Shown: positions 6,914 through 13,715 of the stretch, piece after piece
Position numbering within the stretch: position 1 is the first letter of the stretch
Layout: the number at the start of each line of letters is the position of its first letter
DNA from: Actinomycetes bacterium
GTDB lineage: Bacteria > Actinomycetota > Acidimicrobiia > Acidimicrobiales > RAAP-2
NCBI GenBank assembly: GCA_021784205.1
Contig: JAJXTB010000029.1
Location: forward strand, 1 to 22,411
Direction: 5' to 3'
DNA length: 22,411 bases
Notes under the pieces: generated by a model
Told to the model about the DNA's origin: nothing
Seen by the model: the letters and a program-made list of their open reading frames with translations, nothing else
Database searches by the model: none
Made by a program: the position numbers and the translations under genes

Positions 6914-7345
6914 ATGGCGGGGTGGCCAACCAGCGACACGGTGGGCGCCATGAGTCCTTGCGACATAACCACGTCCGGATTGAAGGCGACGGGGGTTGTC
7001 GCTGTTGCTGATGCACGATGGGCCAAGGACGAGCTCGCACGCCAGCTGGCATTGGGCGGAGTTGGGGTTTTGGCGGTCTCCGAGCCTTCACACAGCCGCC
7101 CCGGCGTGAACCGCTGGGGACGCGAGGTGTGGTCGACACAGCTCAGCTCGATCGTCGTCTTGGACTACCCGCTCGGTGCGGTCCCCGCAACGACATTCAC
7201 TCCCGACGAGTGGGAGAGGTGCTTTGGTCTGCCCGTACCGAGTCTGATGCTCGAGTTCGACTGGAAGCACCTACCGCTTGTCAAGGGCGTCTACGGAGTC
7301 GAGCTCCCGCGCGAATCTCTCACAAAGGGTGCCTCGCTTACCTAG
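6914..7345 (+). CDS. Orphan hypothetical protein in module B
   Basis: I do not recognise this 143-aa protein. It has a coherent composition for a soluble protein, including SSIVVLDYPLGAVP, TTFTPDEWERCFGLPVPSLMLEFDW and LPLVKGVYGVELPRESL. There is no signal peptide or membrane segment. An internal ATG at 6950 (131 aa) has GGTGGG about 6 nt upstream and is an equally good or better start than the ATG at 6914. The gene is transcribed toward the toxin gene, and the two are convergent with a 165-bp gap. Long overlapping frames exist here because of the GC content, so it could be spurious. The aromatic-rich C-terminal half argues for a real protein. Confidence 0.4.
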   Translation: MAGWPTSDTVGAMSPCDITTSGLKATGVVAVADARWAKDELARQLALGGVGVLAVSEPSHSRPGVNRWGREVWSTQLSSIVVLDYPLGAVPATTFTPDEWERCFGLPVPSLMLEFDWKHLPLVKGVYGVELPRESLTKGASLT

Positions 7346-7510
7346 CGTGGCGCACCCGCTCTGTGCGCCGGAGGCCAGCGCGGCGGGCTCGGCCCGCACG
7401 AGGCAAGGAACTCAGCCATCCTCTCCCCGGGAACATGGCGCACGGCCCAGGGGGTGCCGATAGGGGTCGGCAGCGCGGGCGTGGCCACGGGACGCGCGCC
7501 GCCCCGCGCC

Positions 7511-8140
7511 CTAGTCCGATTCGGTCGTACGCCGGAAATCTTCCCAGGCCTTCGTGGCCTCGTCCTTGGTGAGCTGTTGGGCCACCTCGAGCGGGTACTC
7601 CGCGTGGTTGACCAGGTCCGCGACCTGCCAGGCCTCGGCCGGCGAGGGCGGCGCGACGGTGGTCGGCTTCTGACCGGTCCGCTGGCGGCGGCCCCTCTCC
7701 TCCAAGAGCGCAATGACCTCAGCCAGCGTCTTGGTCTGGTGATTCGGGGGCAGCGACGCCACACGCCCTCGCATCTCTCGGTAGACCTCGCTATCAGAGC
7801 GAGCGCCGACCGCCCAGACCTCGGCGACGTCAACGATCGGCGTTCCGGAGTCGTCGTAGGTGACCCTCCAGACGATCCGCCAATCACGGTTGCTGACGGT
7901 AATCTTCCGGAACCCCGTCAGTGAACCTCCGAGAGGCTCACCAGCCTCGGGAACTTGCTCAAGAACGAGACACTTCTTGAGCGCCCACCTCACGGCCGGC
8001 GTGTTCTTCTTGGACAAGTCGGTCAAGTCGTCAATCGCGGCGTCAGTGAACCGGACCTCGATCTTGGTCGCTTGGGGGTGGCGTTGTCCCCTGCGCGCGG
8101 GTGTTGGCCCGGTGCCCTGCGGGGGCTTCGCCGGACTCAA
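7511..8140 (-). CDS. RelE/ParE-type toxin with C-terminal extension
   Basis: A 209-aa protein. Residues about 26-125 have the RelE/ParE toxin layout: KIEVRFTDAAIDDL, a two-helix segment ending in PEAGEPLGGSLTGFRKI, then TVSNRDWRIVWRVTYD and VDVAEVWAVGARSDSEVY. Members of this fold cleave ribosome-bound mRNA or block gyrase. The start overlaps the antitoxin stop by 4 nt, typical of type II modules. Unusual is the tail of about 85 residues, with TLAEVIALLEERGRRQR, a Pro-rich linker and PAEAWQVADLVNHAEYPLEV, which most RelE toxins (80-110 aa) lack. It may be a second domain or an extended antitoxin-binding part. Toxicity is inferred, not shown. Confidence 0.75.
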   Translation of the reverse strand: MSPAKPPQGTGPTPARRGQRHPQATKIEVRFTDAAIDDLTDLSKKNTPAVRWALKKCLVLEQVPEAGEPLGGSLTGFRKITVSNRDWRIVWRVTYDDSGTPIVDVAEVWAVGARSDSEVYREMRGRVASLPPNHQTKTLAEVIALLEERGRRQRTGQKPTTVAPPSPAEAWQVADLVNHAEYPLEVAQQLTKDEATKAWEDFRRTTESD

Positions 8141-8463
8141 TCGCGCCCCGCGGCGAGGTCCTCTTCTACCTCGCGCGCCAAGGCGGCACGGTCAAACCCG
8201 AAGCGTGAGATGACGTCGTCAAGAGAGGTACGCCGACCGCCGTCGCTCATCACACGGGCCACCACGAGTGACAGGTCGCGAAGGTCGCGTTCGGCCTCTT
8301 CGTACTCATAGAAGCGGTCGGCGCCGATGATGGCAGCCACGGTTGAGTTGCGGCGCTTGACGAGGAAGGCCACTCCCGCTTCGGCATCTCGAGCAAGGCC
8401 CGAGATGCCCCGGGAACTGGCGTCAGTGATGGAGAGCGTCTCAGGGGCAGTCGGTAGCGGCAT
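8137..8463 (-). CDS. Phd/YefM-type antitoxin
   Basis: A 108-aa protein. The N-terminal part, ETLSITDASSRGISGLARDAEAGVAFLVKRRNSTVAAIIGADRFYEYEEAERDL, follows the Phd/YefM antitoxin pattern: DNA-binding N-terminal fold, then 'V..R....A.I...'. The acidic C-terminus (AALAREVEEDLAAGRD) would wrap the toxin. The ATG at 8463 is preferred because GTGGTGGG precedes it closely and a TATACA sequence lies about 15 nt upstream; an ATG at 8526 would add 21 unlikely residues across that promoter-like region. The stop overlaps the toxin start by 4 nt. It is expected to neutralise the toxin and autorepress the operon. Confidence 0.75.
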   Translation of the reverse strand: MPLPTAPETLSITDASSRGISGLARDAEAGVAFLVKRRNSTVAAIIGADRFYEYEEAERDLRDLSLVVARVMSDGGRRTSLDDVISRFGFDRAALAREVEEDLAAGRD

Positions 8464-8974
8464 GCCCACCACTGTATAGGTTTCTGTGTAGAAAGCAATC
8501 ACTGGCTGGGGGGCGATCGGCGGCATGGCCCGTGGCGGGTCCGCAGAAGCGCATCATGCCTGGTCGGGACCAGAGCCGAGTCAGCAAGACGGCGAGATCT
8601 GGAAGCGGTGCTACGGCCCGATCTCCAGATCTGGCCGCCACAGGCTCTTGCAGCGGACGATGGACGCGAGCTGCGCCGGTCATCCATGACCACAGCACCA
8701 AATCGCGCTCGGGTGCCGGGGTGCGTCCCCGGAGTTTGTCGCCGAGGGTCTCGGGGCGCTCGCCGAGGGCCTTGGCCAAGTCGGTCATGGAGTACCGGCC
8801 GCGGCGCAGCAGGCGGCTGACGCCGAGGGCCTGGGCGTGCTAGTCGATGGCCCGACTGAGGCGAATCGCCTCGTCAAGGCTCCGGGCGTAGCACCAGGTG
8901 ACGTCGGCCTCGGTCCCGAAGTCGGCCGGGTGCGCCAGTAAATCGCGCGGCGCGAACGAGCTCTGGTGAGTCAT
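8441..8974 (-). pseudogene. HTH-type DNA-binding protein gene interrupted by an in-frame TAG
   Basis: From ATG 8974 the frame reads MTHQSSFAPRDLLAHPADFG and on to EAIRLSRAID, then meets TAG (8842-8840). It continues in the same frame with HAQALGVSRLLRRGRYS and MTDLAKALGERPETLGDKLRG. The last part looks like an XRE/Cro-type helix-turn-helix (LAKALG..PETLGDKLRG). One nonsense change therefore separates a 44-aa N-terminus from the DNA-binding part. An ATG at 8788 could still express the latter. Past about 8680 the frame looks unlike protein, and another frame ends in WRPDLEIGP with a stop at 8613-8611, so a second frameshift is possible. It precedes the antitoxin and toxin on the same strand and may once have regulated them. 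Confidence 0.5.
8595..8632. repeat. Inverted repeat within the HTH/antitoxin leader
   Basis: AGATCTGGA (8595-8603) and TCCAGATCT (8624-8632) form a perfect 9-bp inverted repeat with a 20-nt loop, near the likely end of the HTH frame (stop at 8613-8611). It could be an attenuating hairpin or an operator for the toxin-antitoxin operon. Confidence 0.3.
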
Positions 8975-9023
8975 ACCGGACGCGACACGGCGGCCCCCCG
9001 CAGGGAGCCGCCGCCCGGTTCGA

Positions 9024-9112
9024 TGTCACCTTATGAGAAGACTGGTGTCACTTGGTGAGAAGACCCATGTCACTTGATGAAATTTCGCCTTGTGACTTGG
9101 TGAGAGTTCACA
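9024..9112. repeat. Right-end repeat array of module B
   Basis: Four imperfect repeats begin at 9024, 9046, 9068 and 9091 (TGTCACC.., TGTCACTTGGTGA, TGTCACTTGATGA, TGTGACTTGGTGA), with spacing 22, 22, 23. The last unit ends in the terminus TTCACA at 9112. Same spacing and order as at 6694-6781. Confidence 0.75.
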
Positions 9113-9117
9113 TCACG
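9113..9117. repeat. Target-site duplication, right copy (TCACG)
   Basis: Identical to 6157-6161. Its first three bases are the complement of the nrdJ stop TGA, so the insertion lies exactly at the 3' end of that gene without altering it. Confidence 0.7.
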
Positions 9118-11962
9118 AGCAGCCGCTAGTAGCCCCACAACTCGAGCACACGTAGCACGAACCGGCACGCTGCATCACGTTGCCGCACTGGTAACACATC
9201 GGCGCGTCTCGGTTCTCGGTGCGCGGTGCCGGTGCCACCGGTACCGCCGGCGTCGGCGCGGCAACCGGAGCGGGCGTCGGGCTGAAGTCCACCAACGTCG
9301 GCTGCACGCTCACGCCCACACTCGGCGTGGCCTGCTCGGCAATCTCGGGCAGCGTCGGCTGGATGCGCTCGCTGGTGGACATGACGCCGAGCTCCTCGCG
9401 GTCACTCTGACTCAAGTAGTCGAGCGCCAGGCGCCGGAAGATGTAGTCCACCAGTGACGTCGCGATGCGCAGGTCCGCGTCGTCGGTCATGCCCGACGGC
9501 TCGAACTTCATGTTGACGTACTTGCGCACGTAGGTCGCGAGCGGCACGCCGTGCTGCAGACCCAGGCTGATCGAGATCGAGAACGCGTCCATGATCCCCG
9601 CGAGGGTCGAACCCTGCTTAGAGACCTTTATGAACACCTCGCCGGGGCGACCGTCCTCGTACTCGCCGACCGTGACGTAGCCCTCGCAGTCCGCGACGCG
9701 GAAGGCGAAGGTCGTCGACACGCGCCGACGGGGCAGGCGCTCGCGCACCGCGCCGACCACTACGTGGCTCGTCGTGGTCTTCGCCATCTCGAGGGCGGCC
9801 TCGAGCTTGGCGATCTTCGCGTAGAGCTCGGCGGACTGGGCGTCACTCACGACGTCGATCGGTGCGCTCTCGCCGTCCTTCTTCGCCGTGGAGAGCGGCT
9901 GGCCCACCTTGCAGTTGTCGCGGTAGATGGCCACGGCCTTCACGCCGAGTCGCCAGGCCTCCATGTGCAGCGCCTCGACCTCTTCAACGGTGGCCTCTTC
10001 GGGCATGTTGACCGTCTTGGAGATGGCACCGGAGATGAAGGGCTGCACGGCGCCCATCATCTTCACGTGGCCCAGGTAGTGGATCGTGTTGTCGCCCATG
10101 GAGCAGGCGAAGACGGGCAGGTGCTCGTTCTTCAGCGCCGGGGCACCGACGATCGACTTGTGCTCGTCGATGTAGGCGTCGATTGCGGCGATCTCGGCCT
10201 CGTTGTAGCCGAGCTTGCGCAGCGCGCGCGGCACCGTCTGATTGACGATGGACATGTTGCCGCCGCCGACGAGCTTCTTGAACTTGACCAGCCCCAAGTC
10301 GGGCTCAATGCCCGTGGTGTCACAGTCCATCAGCAGGCCGATGGTGCCGGTCGGCGCGAGTACCGAGGCCTGGGCGTTGCGCACGCCGTGGCGCGTGCCG
10401 AGGTCGACCGCCTCCTCCCAGGCGTGCTGGGCGGCGCGCAGCAGTTCGGCCGGCGCGAGCGACTCGTCGATCTGGTAGGCCGCGTCGCGGTGCATGCGCA
10501 AGACGTTGAGCATCGGCACCGCGTTCTCGGCGAAGCCCTCGTGGGGTCCCATCCGCCCGGCGGTGCGCGCGCTCGTCGCGTAGGCGTGGCCCGTCATCAG
10601 AGCGGTGATCGCCGCGGCCCAGGCGCGACCGGCGTCGGAGTCGTACGCGAGGCCCGAGGCCATCAGCAGAGCACCTAGGTTCGCATACCCCAGTCCGAGT
10701 TGGCGGAACTTGCGCGAGTTGACCCCGATCATTTCAGTCGGGTAGTCGGCGTCGCCCACGATGATCTCCTGGGCGGTGAAGAGGACCTCGATAGCGGCCT
10801 TGAAGGCCTCGACGTCGAAGGTGTCGTCTTCGCGCAGGAACTTCATCAGGTTCAGGCTGGCCAGGTTGCAGGCGGAGTTGTCGATGTGCATGTACTCCGA
10901 GCAGGGGTTCGAACCGTTGATGCGCCCGGTCACCGAGGAGGTGTGCCACTTGTTGATCGTCGTGTCGAACTGCAGACCCGGGTCGGCGCACTCCCAAGCG
11001 GCGCGCGCGATCTGGTGCCAGACGTCGCGGGCCTTGACCGTCTGGATCACCGAGCCGTCGCCGCGCGCGGTCAGGTTCCAGTCGCCGTCGTCGAGGACGG
11101 CTTGCATGAACTCGTCCGAGACGCGCACCGAGTTGTTGGCGTTCTGGTACTGAATCGAGTGGATGTCCTTGCCGTCGAGGTCCATGTCAAAGCCGGCGTC
11201 GCGCAGCACGCGGGCCTTCTTCTCCTCGTTGGCCTTGCACCAGATGAACTCCTCGACGTCGGGGTGATCCACGTCGAGGATGACCATCTTGGCCGCACGG
11301 CGCGTCTTGCCGCCGGACTTGATGGTGCCGGCCGACGCGTCGGCGCCGCGCATGAACGAGACCGGCCCGCTCGCGGTGCCGCCGCCCTCTAGGAGCTCCG
11401 CAGACGAGCGGATCCTCGAGAGGTTCACGCCGGCGCCCGATCCGCCCTTGAAGATGATGCCCTCCTCGGTGTACCAGTTGAGGATCGAGCGCATCGAGTC
11501 CTCCACCGACAAGATGAAGCAGGCGCTGCCCTGCTGGGGGACGCCCTTTACTCCGATGTTGAACCACACCGGCGAGTTGAAGGCGGCCTTTTGTGTGATC
11601 AGCAGGTGCTTGAGCTCGGCGCGGAAGGTCTCGGCCTCCTCCTCGTCGACGAAGTAGTCGCGCGCCACGCCCCAGGCGGTGACGGTGTCGACGATGCGGT
11701 CCACCACCTGCTTCAAGCTGGTCTCACGCTCGGGGGTGCCCATGGTGCCACGGAAGTACTTCTGGGCCAGGATGTTGGTCGCGTTGAAGGACCAGTCGGC
11801 GGGAACCTCGACGTCGAGTTGCTCGAAGGCGACTGAGCCGTCGCGGAAGTTCGAGATACGCGCGTCACGCCGATCCCAGATGACCTCGTCGTAGGGATGA
11901 CGATCTTCGGTGGTGAAAAACCGACGAAGTCCGATTCCGAGCCGCTGCGGAGCGATAGCCAT
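9113..11962 (-). CDS. nrdJ: Adenosylcobalamin-dependent (class II) ribonucleoside-diphosphate reductase
   Basis: A 949-aa class II ribonucleotide reductase, which reduces ribonucleotides to deoxyribonucleotides using a B12-derived radical and so needs no oxygen and no small subunit. The active-site motif N352-P-C354-S-E356 holds the thiyl-radical Cys and the general-base Glu. C148 (GSACFIL) and C365 (NSACNLASL) are the probable redox pair. The C-terminus has a CxxC-type Cys-rich tail ending CSSCGATSGCS, which re-reduces the active site. A predicted coiled stretch (SAELYAKIAKLEAALEMAK) precedes the C-terminal domain. The ATG at 11962 is chosen for the AGAGGA about 9 nt upstream; the frame is open to 12133 but across the promoter. 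Two NrdR-like boxes precede it. The stop abuts a mobile-element end. Confidence 0.96.
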   Translation of the reverse strand: MAIAPQRLGIGLRRFFTTEDRHPYDEVIWDRRDARISNFRDGSVAFEQLDVEVPADWSFNATNILAQKYFRGTMGTPERETSLKQVVDRIVDTVTAWGVARDYFVDEEEAETFRAELKHLLITQKAAFNSPVWFNIGVKGVPQQGSACFILSVEDSMRSILNWYTEEGIIFKGGSGAGVNLSRIRSSAELLEGGGTASGPVSFMRGADASAGTIKSGGKTRRAAKMVILDVDHPDVEEFIWCKANEEKKARVLRDAGFDMDLDGKDIHSIQYQNANNSVRVSDEFMQAVLDDGDWNLTARGDGSVIQTVKARDVWHQIARAAWECADPGLQFDTTINKWHTSSVTGRINGSNPCSEYMHIDNSACNLASLNLMKFLREDDTFDVEAFKAAIEVLFTAQEIIVGDADYPTEMIGVNSRKFRQLGLGYANLGALLMASGLAYDSDAGRAWAAAITALMTGHAYATSARTAGRMGPHEGFAENAVPMLNVLRMHRDAAYQIDESLAPAELLRAAQHAWEEAVDLGTRHGVRNAQASVLAPTGTIGLLMDCDTTGIEPDLGLVKFKKLVGGGNMSIVNQTVPRALRKLGYNEAEIAAIDAYIDEHKSIVGAPALKNEHLPVFACSMGDNTIHYLGHVKMMGAVQPFISGAISKTVNMPEEATVEEVEALHMEAWRLGVKAVAIYRDNCKVGQPLSTAKKDGESAPIDVVSDAQSAELYAKIAKLEAALEMAKTTTSHVVVGAVRERLPRRRVSTTFAFRVADCEGYVTVGEYEDGRPGEVFIKVSKQGSTLAGIMDAFSISISLGLQHGVPLATYVRKYVNMKFEPSGMTDDADLRIATSLVDYIFRRLALDYLSQSDREELGVMSTSERIQPTLPEIAEQATPSVGVSVQPTLVDFSPTPAPVAAPTPAVPVAPAPRTENRDAPMCYQCGNVMQRAGSCYVCSSCGATSGCS

Positions 11963-12056
11963 TTTCTTGTTTCCTCTTCTCCCGATTTCCGACACAACGT
12001 TTGCCACCTGCGCGCAGGGTCCGCGAAGTCGCGACTCCCGTCGATTCCCCCCATAA

Positions 12057-12072
12057 CCACAATATGTAGTGG
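12057..12072 (-). promoter_or_regulatory. NrdR box, proximal
   Basis: CCACAATATGTAGTGG (minus strand CCACTACATATTGTGG) is a near-perfect palindrome and fits the NrdR box consensus. Its centre is 31 bp from that of a second, weaker box, the usual spacing in paired NrdR sites. Binding of NrdR-dATP/ATP here would repress nrdJ. Confidence 0.8.
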
Positions 12073-12087
12073 TTCGACCACCACACG

Positions 12088-12103
12088 TCGCAAGATGCTG
12101 TGT
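12088..12103 (-). promoter_or_regulatory. NrdR box, distal (degenerate)
   Basis: Minus strand ACACAGCATCTTGCGA shares CAC, CAT, TTG and the G near its end with the proximal box, and is centred 31 bp from it. It overlaps the expected transcription start of nrdJ. Confidence 0.55.
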
Positions 12104-12104
12104 T

Positions 12105-12133
12105 ATTACAGCACTGTAATTACACGGCGTCAA
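12105..12133 (-). promoter_or_regulatory. nrdJ promoter (-35/-10)
   Basis: On the minus strand TTGACG (12133-12128), a 17-bp spacer, and TGTAAT (12110-12105) match the vegetative sigma consensus at five of six positions in each hexamer. The start site would fall near 12098, giving a leader of about 135 nt. The spacer and -10 include the near-palindrome ATTACAGCACTGTAAT. Confidence 0.75.
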
Positions 12134-12214
12134 CTACATTTTTGACAATTTCCTCTCCACCGCGCCTGACCAGCGCAGACCGAAACTCTCCGCGGTAATC
12201 ACTAGCCTCGGCCC

Positions 12215-13678
12215 ATGGACCACGTCCTCGCCCTCGACGCCGGAACGAGCGGGGTGCGCGCGATCAGCCTGGCGCCCTCGGGCCAGGTCGTCGACGTCGC
12301 CTACCGCGAACTCAGCCAGCACTACCCCCGCCCGGGCTGGGTCGAGCACGACGCCGCCGAGATCGCCTCCCTGGCCGAGGCCGTGCTCGACGAGGTCGCC
12401 CGGGCGGTGCGCGAGCGCGGCGACGTGGTTGTAGCCCTGGGGATCACCAACCAGCGCGAGACGGTCGTCGCCCTGGACCGCGAGAGTCCCACTCCCCTGC
12501 ACCGGGCACTCGTCTGGCAGGACCGACGCGGCAAAGAGCGCTGCGAGGCGCTGATCGCCGCCGGCGCCCAGGACCGGGTGCGCGCTGTGACCGGCCTCGT
12601 GATCGATCCCTACTTCTCGGCCACCAAGATGGCCTGGCTGATCGAGCACGGCGTGCTGGATTCGGCGACGTCGCCCGGCCTGGCGACGATCGACTCCTGG
12701 CTCGTCTGGTGGCTGAGCGGACACGTCAACGGCGGCGCCTGGTCGGCTGAGCCCTCCAACGCCTCGCGCACACTCGTGATGGACCTCGCTACGCGCCAGT
12801 GGTCGCAGGAGATGGCCGAGCTCTTCGGCGTCGACGTCGCCTTGCTCGCCCCAATCGAGGCGTCGAACTCACCGCGCGCGCTCGTCAGTGGCGACGTCGT
12901 GGCGAGCCTCGCCGGCGTGCCGATCAGCGGAGTCTTGGGCGACCAGCAGGCTGCCCTCTTCGGCCAGTCCTGTTTTTCGCCGGGCATGGTCAAAGCCACC
13001 TACGGCACGGGCGCTTTCGTGCTGGCCAACGCCGGCGCGTCCGTCCCTCCGATCGCCCAGGGCCTACTCACGACAGTGGCCTGGGACGACGGCGAGGTCG
13101 TCTACGCCTACGAGGGTTCCTCCTTCGTCGCCGGCGCTGCGGTGCAGTGGCTGCGTGACGAAATGGGCGTGATCGAGCATTCGAGCGACCTCGAGTCGCT
13201 CGCCACGAGCGTTCCCGACAGCGCCGGGGTCGTCGTGGTGCCGGCCTTCGCCGGGCTGGGCTCGCCATTCTGGCGCGCCGACGCGCGCGGCTCGATCACG
13301 GGCTTGAGCCGCGGGGCGGGCTCCGCGCATATCGCGCGGGCCCTCGTCGAGGCCCTCGCCTACCAGGTTCGCGCGATCACGGACGCCTTCGCTACCCACG
13401 GTCTCGGCCTCAGCGAACTGCGCGCTGACGGCGGCGCAGCGGCAATGGACCTCTTGTTACAACTCCAGGCGACGAACTCGCGAGTGACGGTGAGACGCAG
13501 CGCGAACCTTGAGGCGACCGCGCACGGCGCGGCCGCGCTGGCCGGCGAGGCGGTGGGCCTGTGGCGACGCGAAGACCTGGCGAGTGCCTGGAGCTCGCAG
13601 GCTGACTTCACCCCGGAGGATCCGCTCTTTGCAGATCTGGGCTACGAGGCGTGGTTGCACGCGGCAGAGCGCGCGTGA
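12215..13678 (+). CDS. glpK: Glycerol kinase (FGGY family)
   Basis: A 487-aa FGGY carbohydrate kinase. Residues corresponding to the glycerol-binding set are all present at a constant offset from the E. coli enzyme: R81-E82 in NQRET, W101 in ALVWQDRR, Y133 in DPYFSATK, and D243-Q244 in LGDQQAA, with D243 as catalytic base. The N-terminal phosphate loop DAGTSGVRA and the nucleotide motif TYGTGAF (262-267) are intact. It phosphorylates glycerol to glycerol 3-phosphate with ATP in the cytosol. No glpF or glpD is beside it. It is divergent from nrdJ across a gap of about 250 bp. Length is about 10-15 residues below typical. The next gene starts 37 nt downstream and is probably co-transcribed. A 12-bp tandem duplication spans the stop codon. 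Confidence 0.93.
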   Translation: MDHVLALDAGTSGVRAISLAPSGQVVDVAYRELSQHYPRPGWVEHDAAEIASLAEAVLDEVARAVRERGDVVVALGITNQRETVVALDRESPTPLHRALVWQDRRGKERCEALIAAGAQDRVRAVTGLVIDPYFSATKMAWLIEHGVLDSATSPGLATIDSWLVWWLSGHVNGGAWSAEPSNASRTLVMDLATRQWSQEMAELFGVDVALLAPIEASNSPRALVSGDVVASLAGVPISGVLGDQQAALFGQSCFSPGMVKATYGTGAFVLANAGASVPPIAQGLLTTVAWDDGEVVYAYEGSSFVAGAAVQWLRDEMGVIEHSSDLESLATSVPDSAGVVVVPAFAGLGSPFWRADARGSITGLSRGAGSAHIARALVEALAYQVRAITDAFATHGLGLSELRADGGAAAMDLLLQLQATNSRVTVRRSANLEATAHGAAALAGEAVGLWRREDLASAWSSQADFTPEDPLFADLGYEAWLHAAERA

Positions 13679-13694
13679 GAGTGCGCGTGAGAGT
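13671..13694 (+). repeat. 12-bp tandem duplication over the glpK stop
   Basis: GCGCGTGAGAGT occurs twice without a gap; the glpK TGA lies in the first copy. It is likely a simple slippage product. Confidence 0.5.
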
Positions 13695-13715
13695 ACTGTC
13701 AGCGCGGGGGTGCAC

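Larger units (their letters stand above)
6162..9112. mobile_element. Composite transposase-less insertion (modules A and B)
   Basis: This 2,951-bp block is bounded by TGTGAACTCTC at 6162 and its inverted form GAGAGTTCACA ending at 9112, and flanked by the 5-bp direct repeat TCACG. Inside, at 6781/6787, there is a second right terminus followed after 5 bp (CTACG) by a second left terminus, so the block is two head-to-tail modules. No open frame in either module resembles a DDE transposase or an ATPase helper. The cargo is a PH-like protein in A, and an HTH, antitoxin, toxin and orphan ORF in B. The iterated subterminal repeats recall IS21 and IS481 family ends, but the family cannot be settled by eye. 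Best inference: non-autonomous mobile insertion cassettes mobilised in trans. Confidence 0.75.
6787..9112. mobile_element. Module B: mobile insertion cassette carrying a toxin-antitoxin locus
   Basis: The left terminus is TGTGAACTTGCG at 6787 and the right terminus GAGAGTTCACA ends at 9112. The left end resembles that of module A; the right end has the same 22/22/23 repeat array. The cargo is an orphan rightward ORF and a leftward HTH pseudogene, antitoxin and toxin. There is no transposase. The left flank CTACG differs from the right flank TCACG at two positions, whereas the outer flanks of the A+B pair are identical. Confidence 0.65.

Noticed and set aside
7018..7572. 184-aa open frame overlapping the orphan ORF of module B
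   Set aside because: Its Arg/Pro-rich composition is typical of an out-of-frame reading; the 6914 frame is more protein-like.
6694..9112. Regularly spaced repeats considered as a CRISPR array
   Set aside because: Only four short imperfect repeats per site with about 9-nt gaps, no unique spacers and no cas genes; they form element ends.
9551..10678. 375-aa open frame antisense to nrdJ
   Set aside because: It lies wholly inside the reductase gene; its composition is the His/Val/Asp-rich pattern produced by antisense reading of GC-rich codons and it has no family motif.
11963..12133. N-terminal extension of the ribonucleotide reductase
   Set aside because: This stretch holds the promoter, NrdR boxes and ribosome-binding site; the reductase family starts near 11962.
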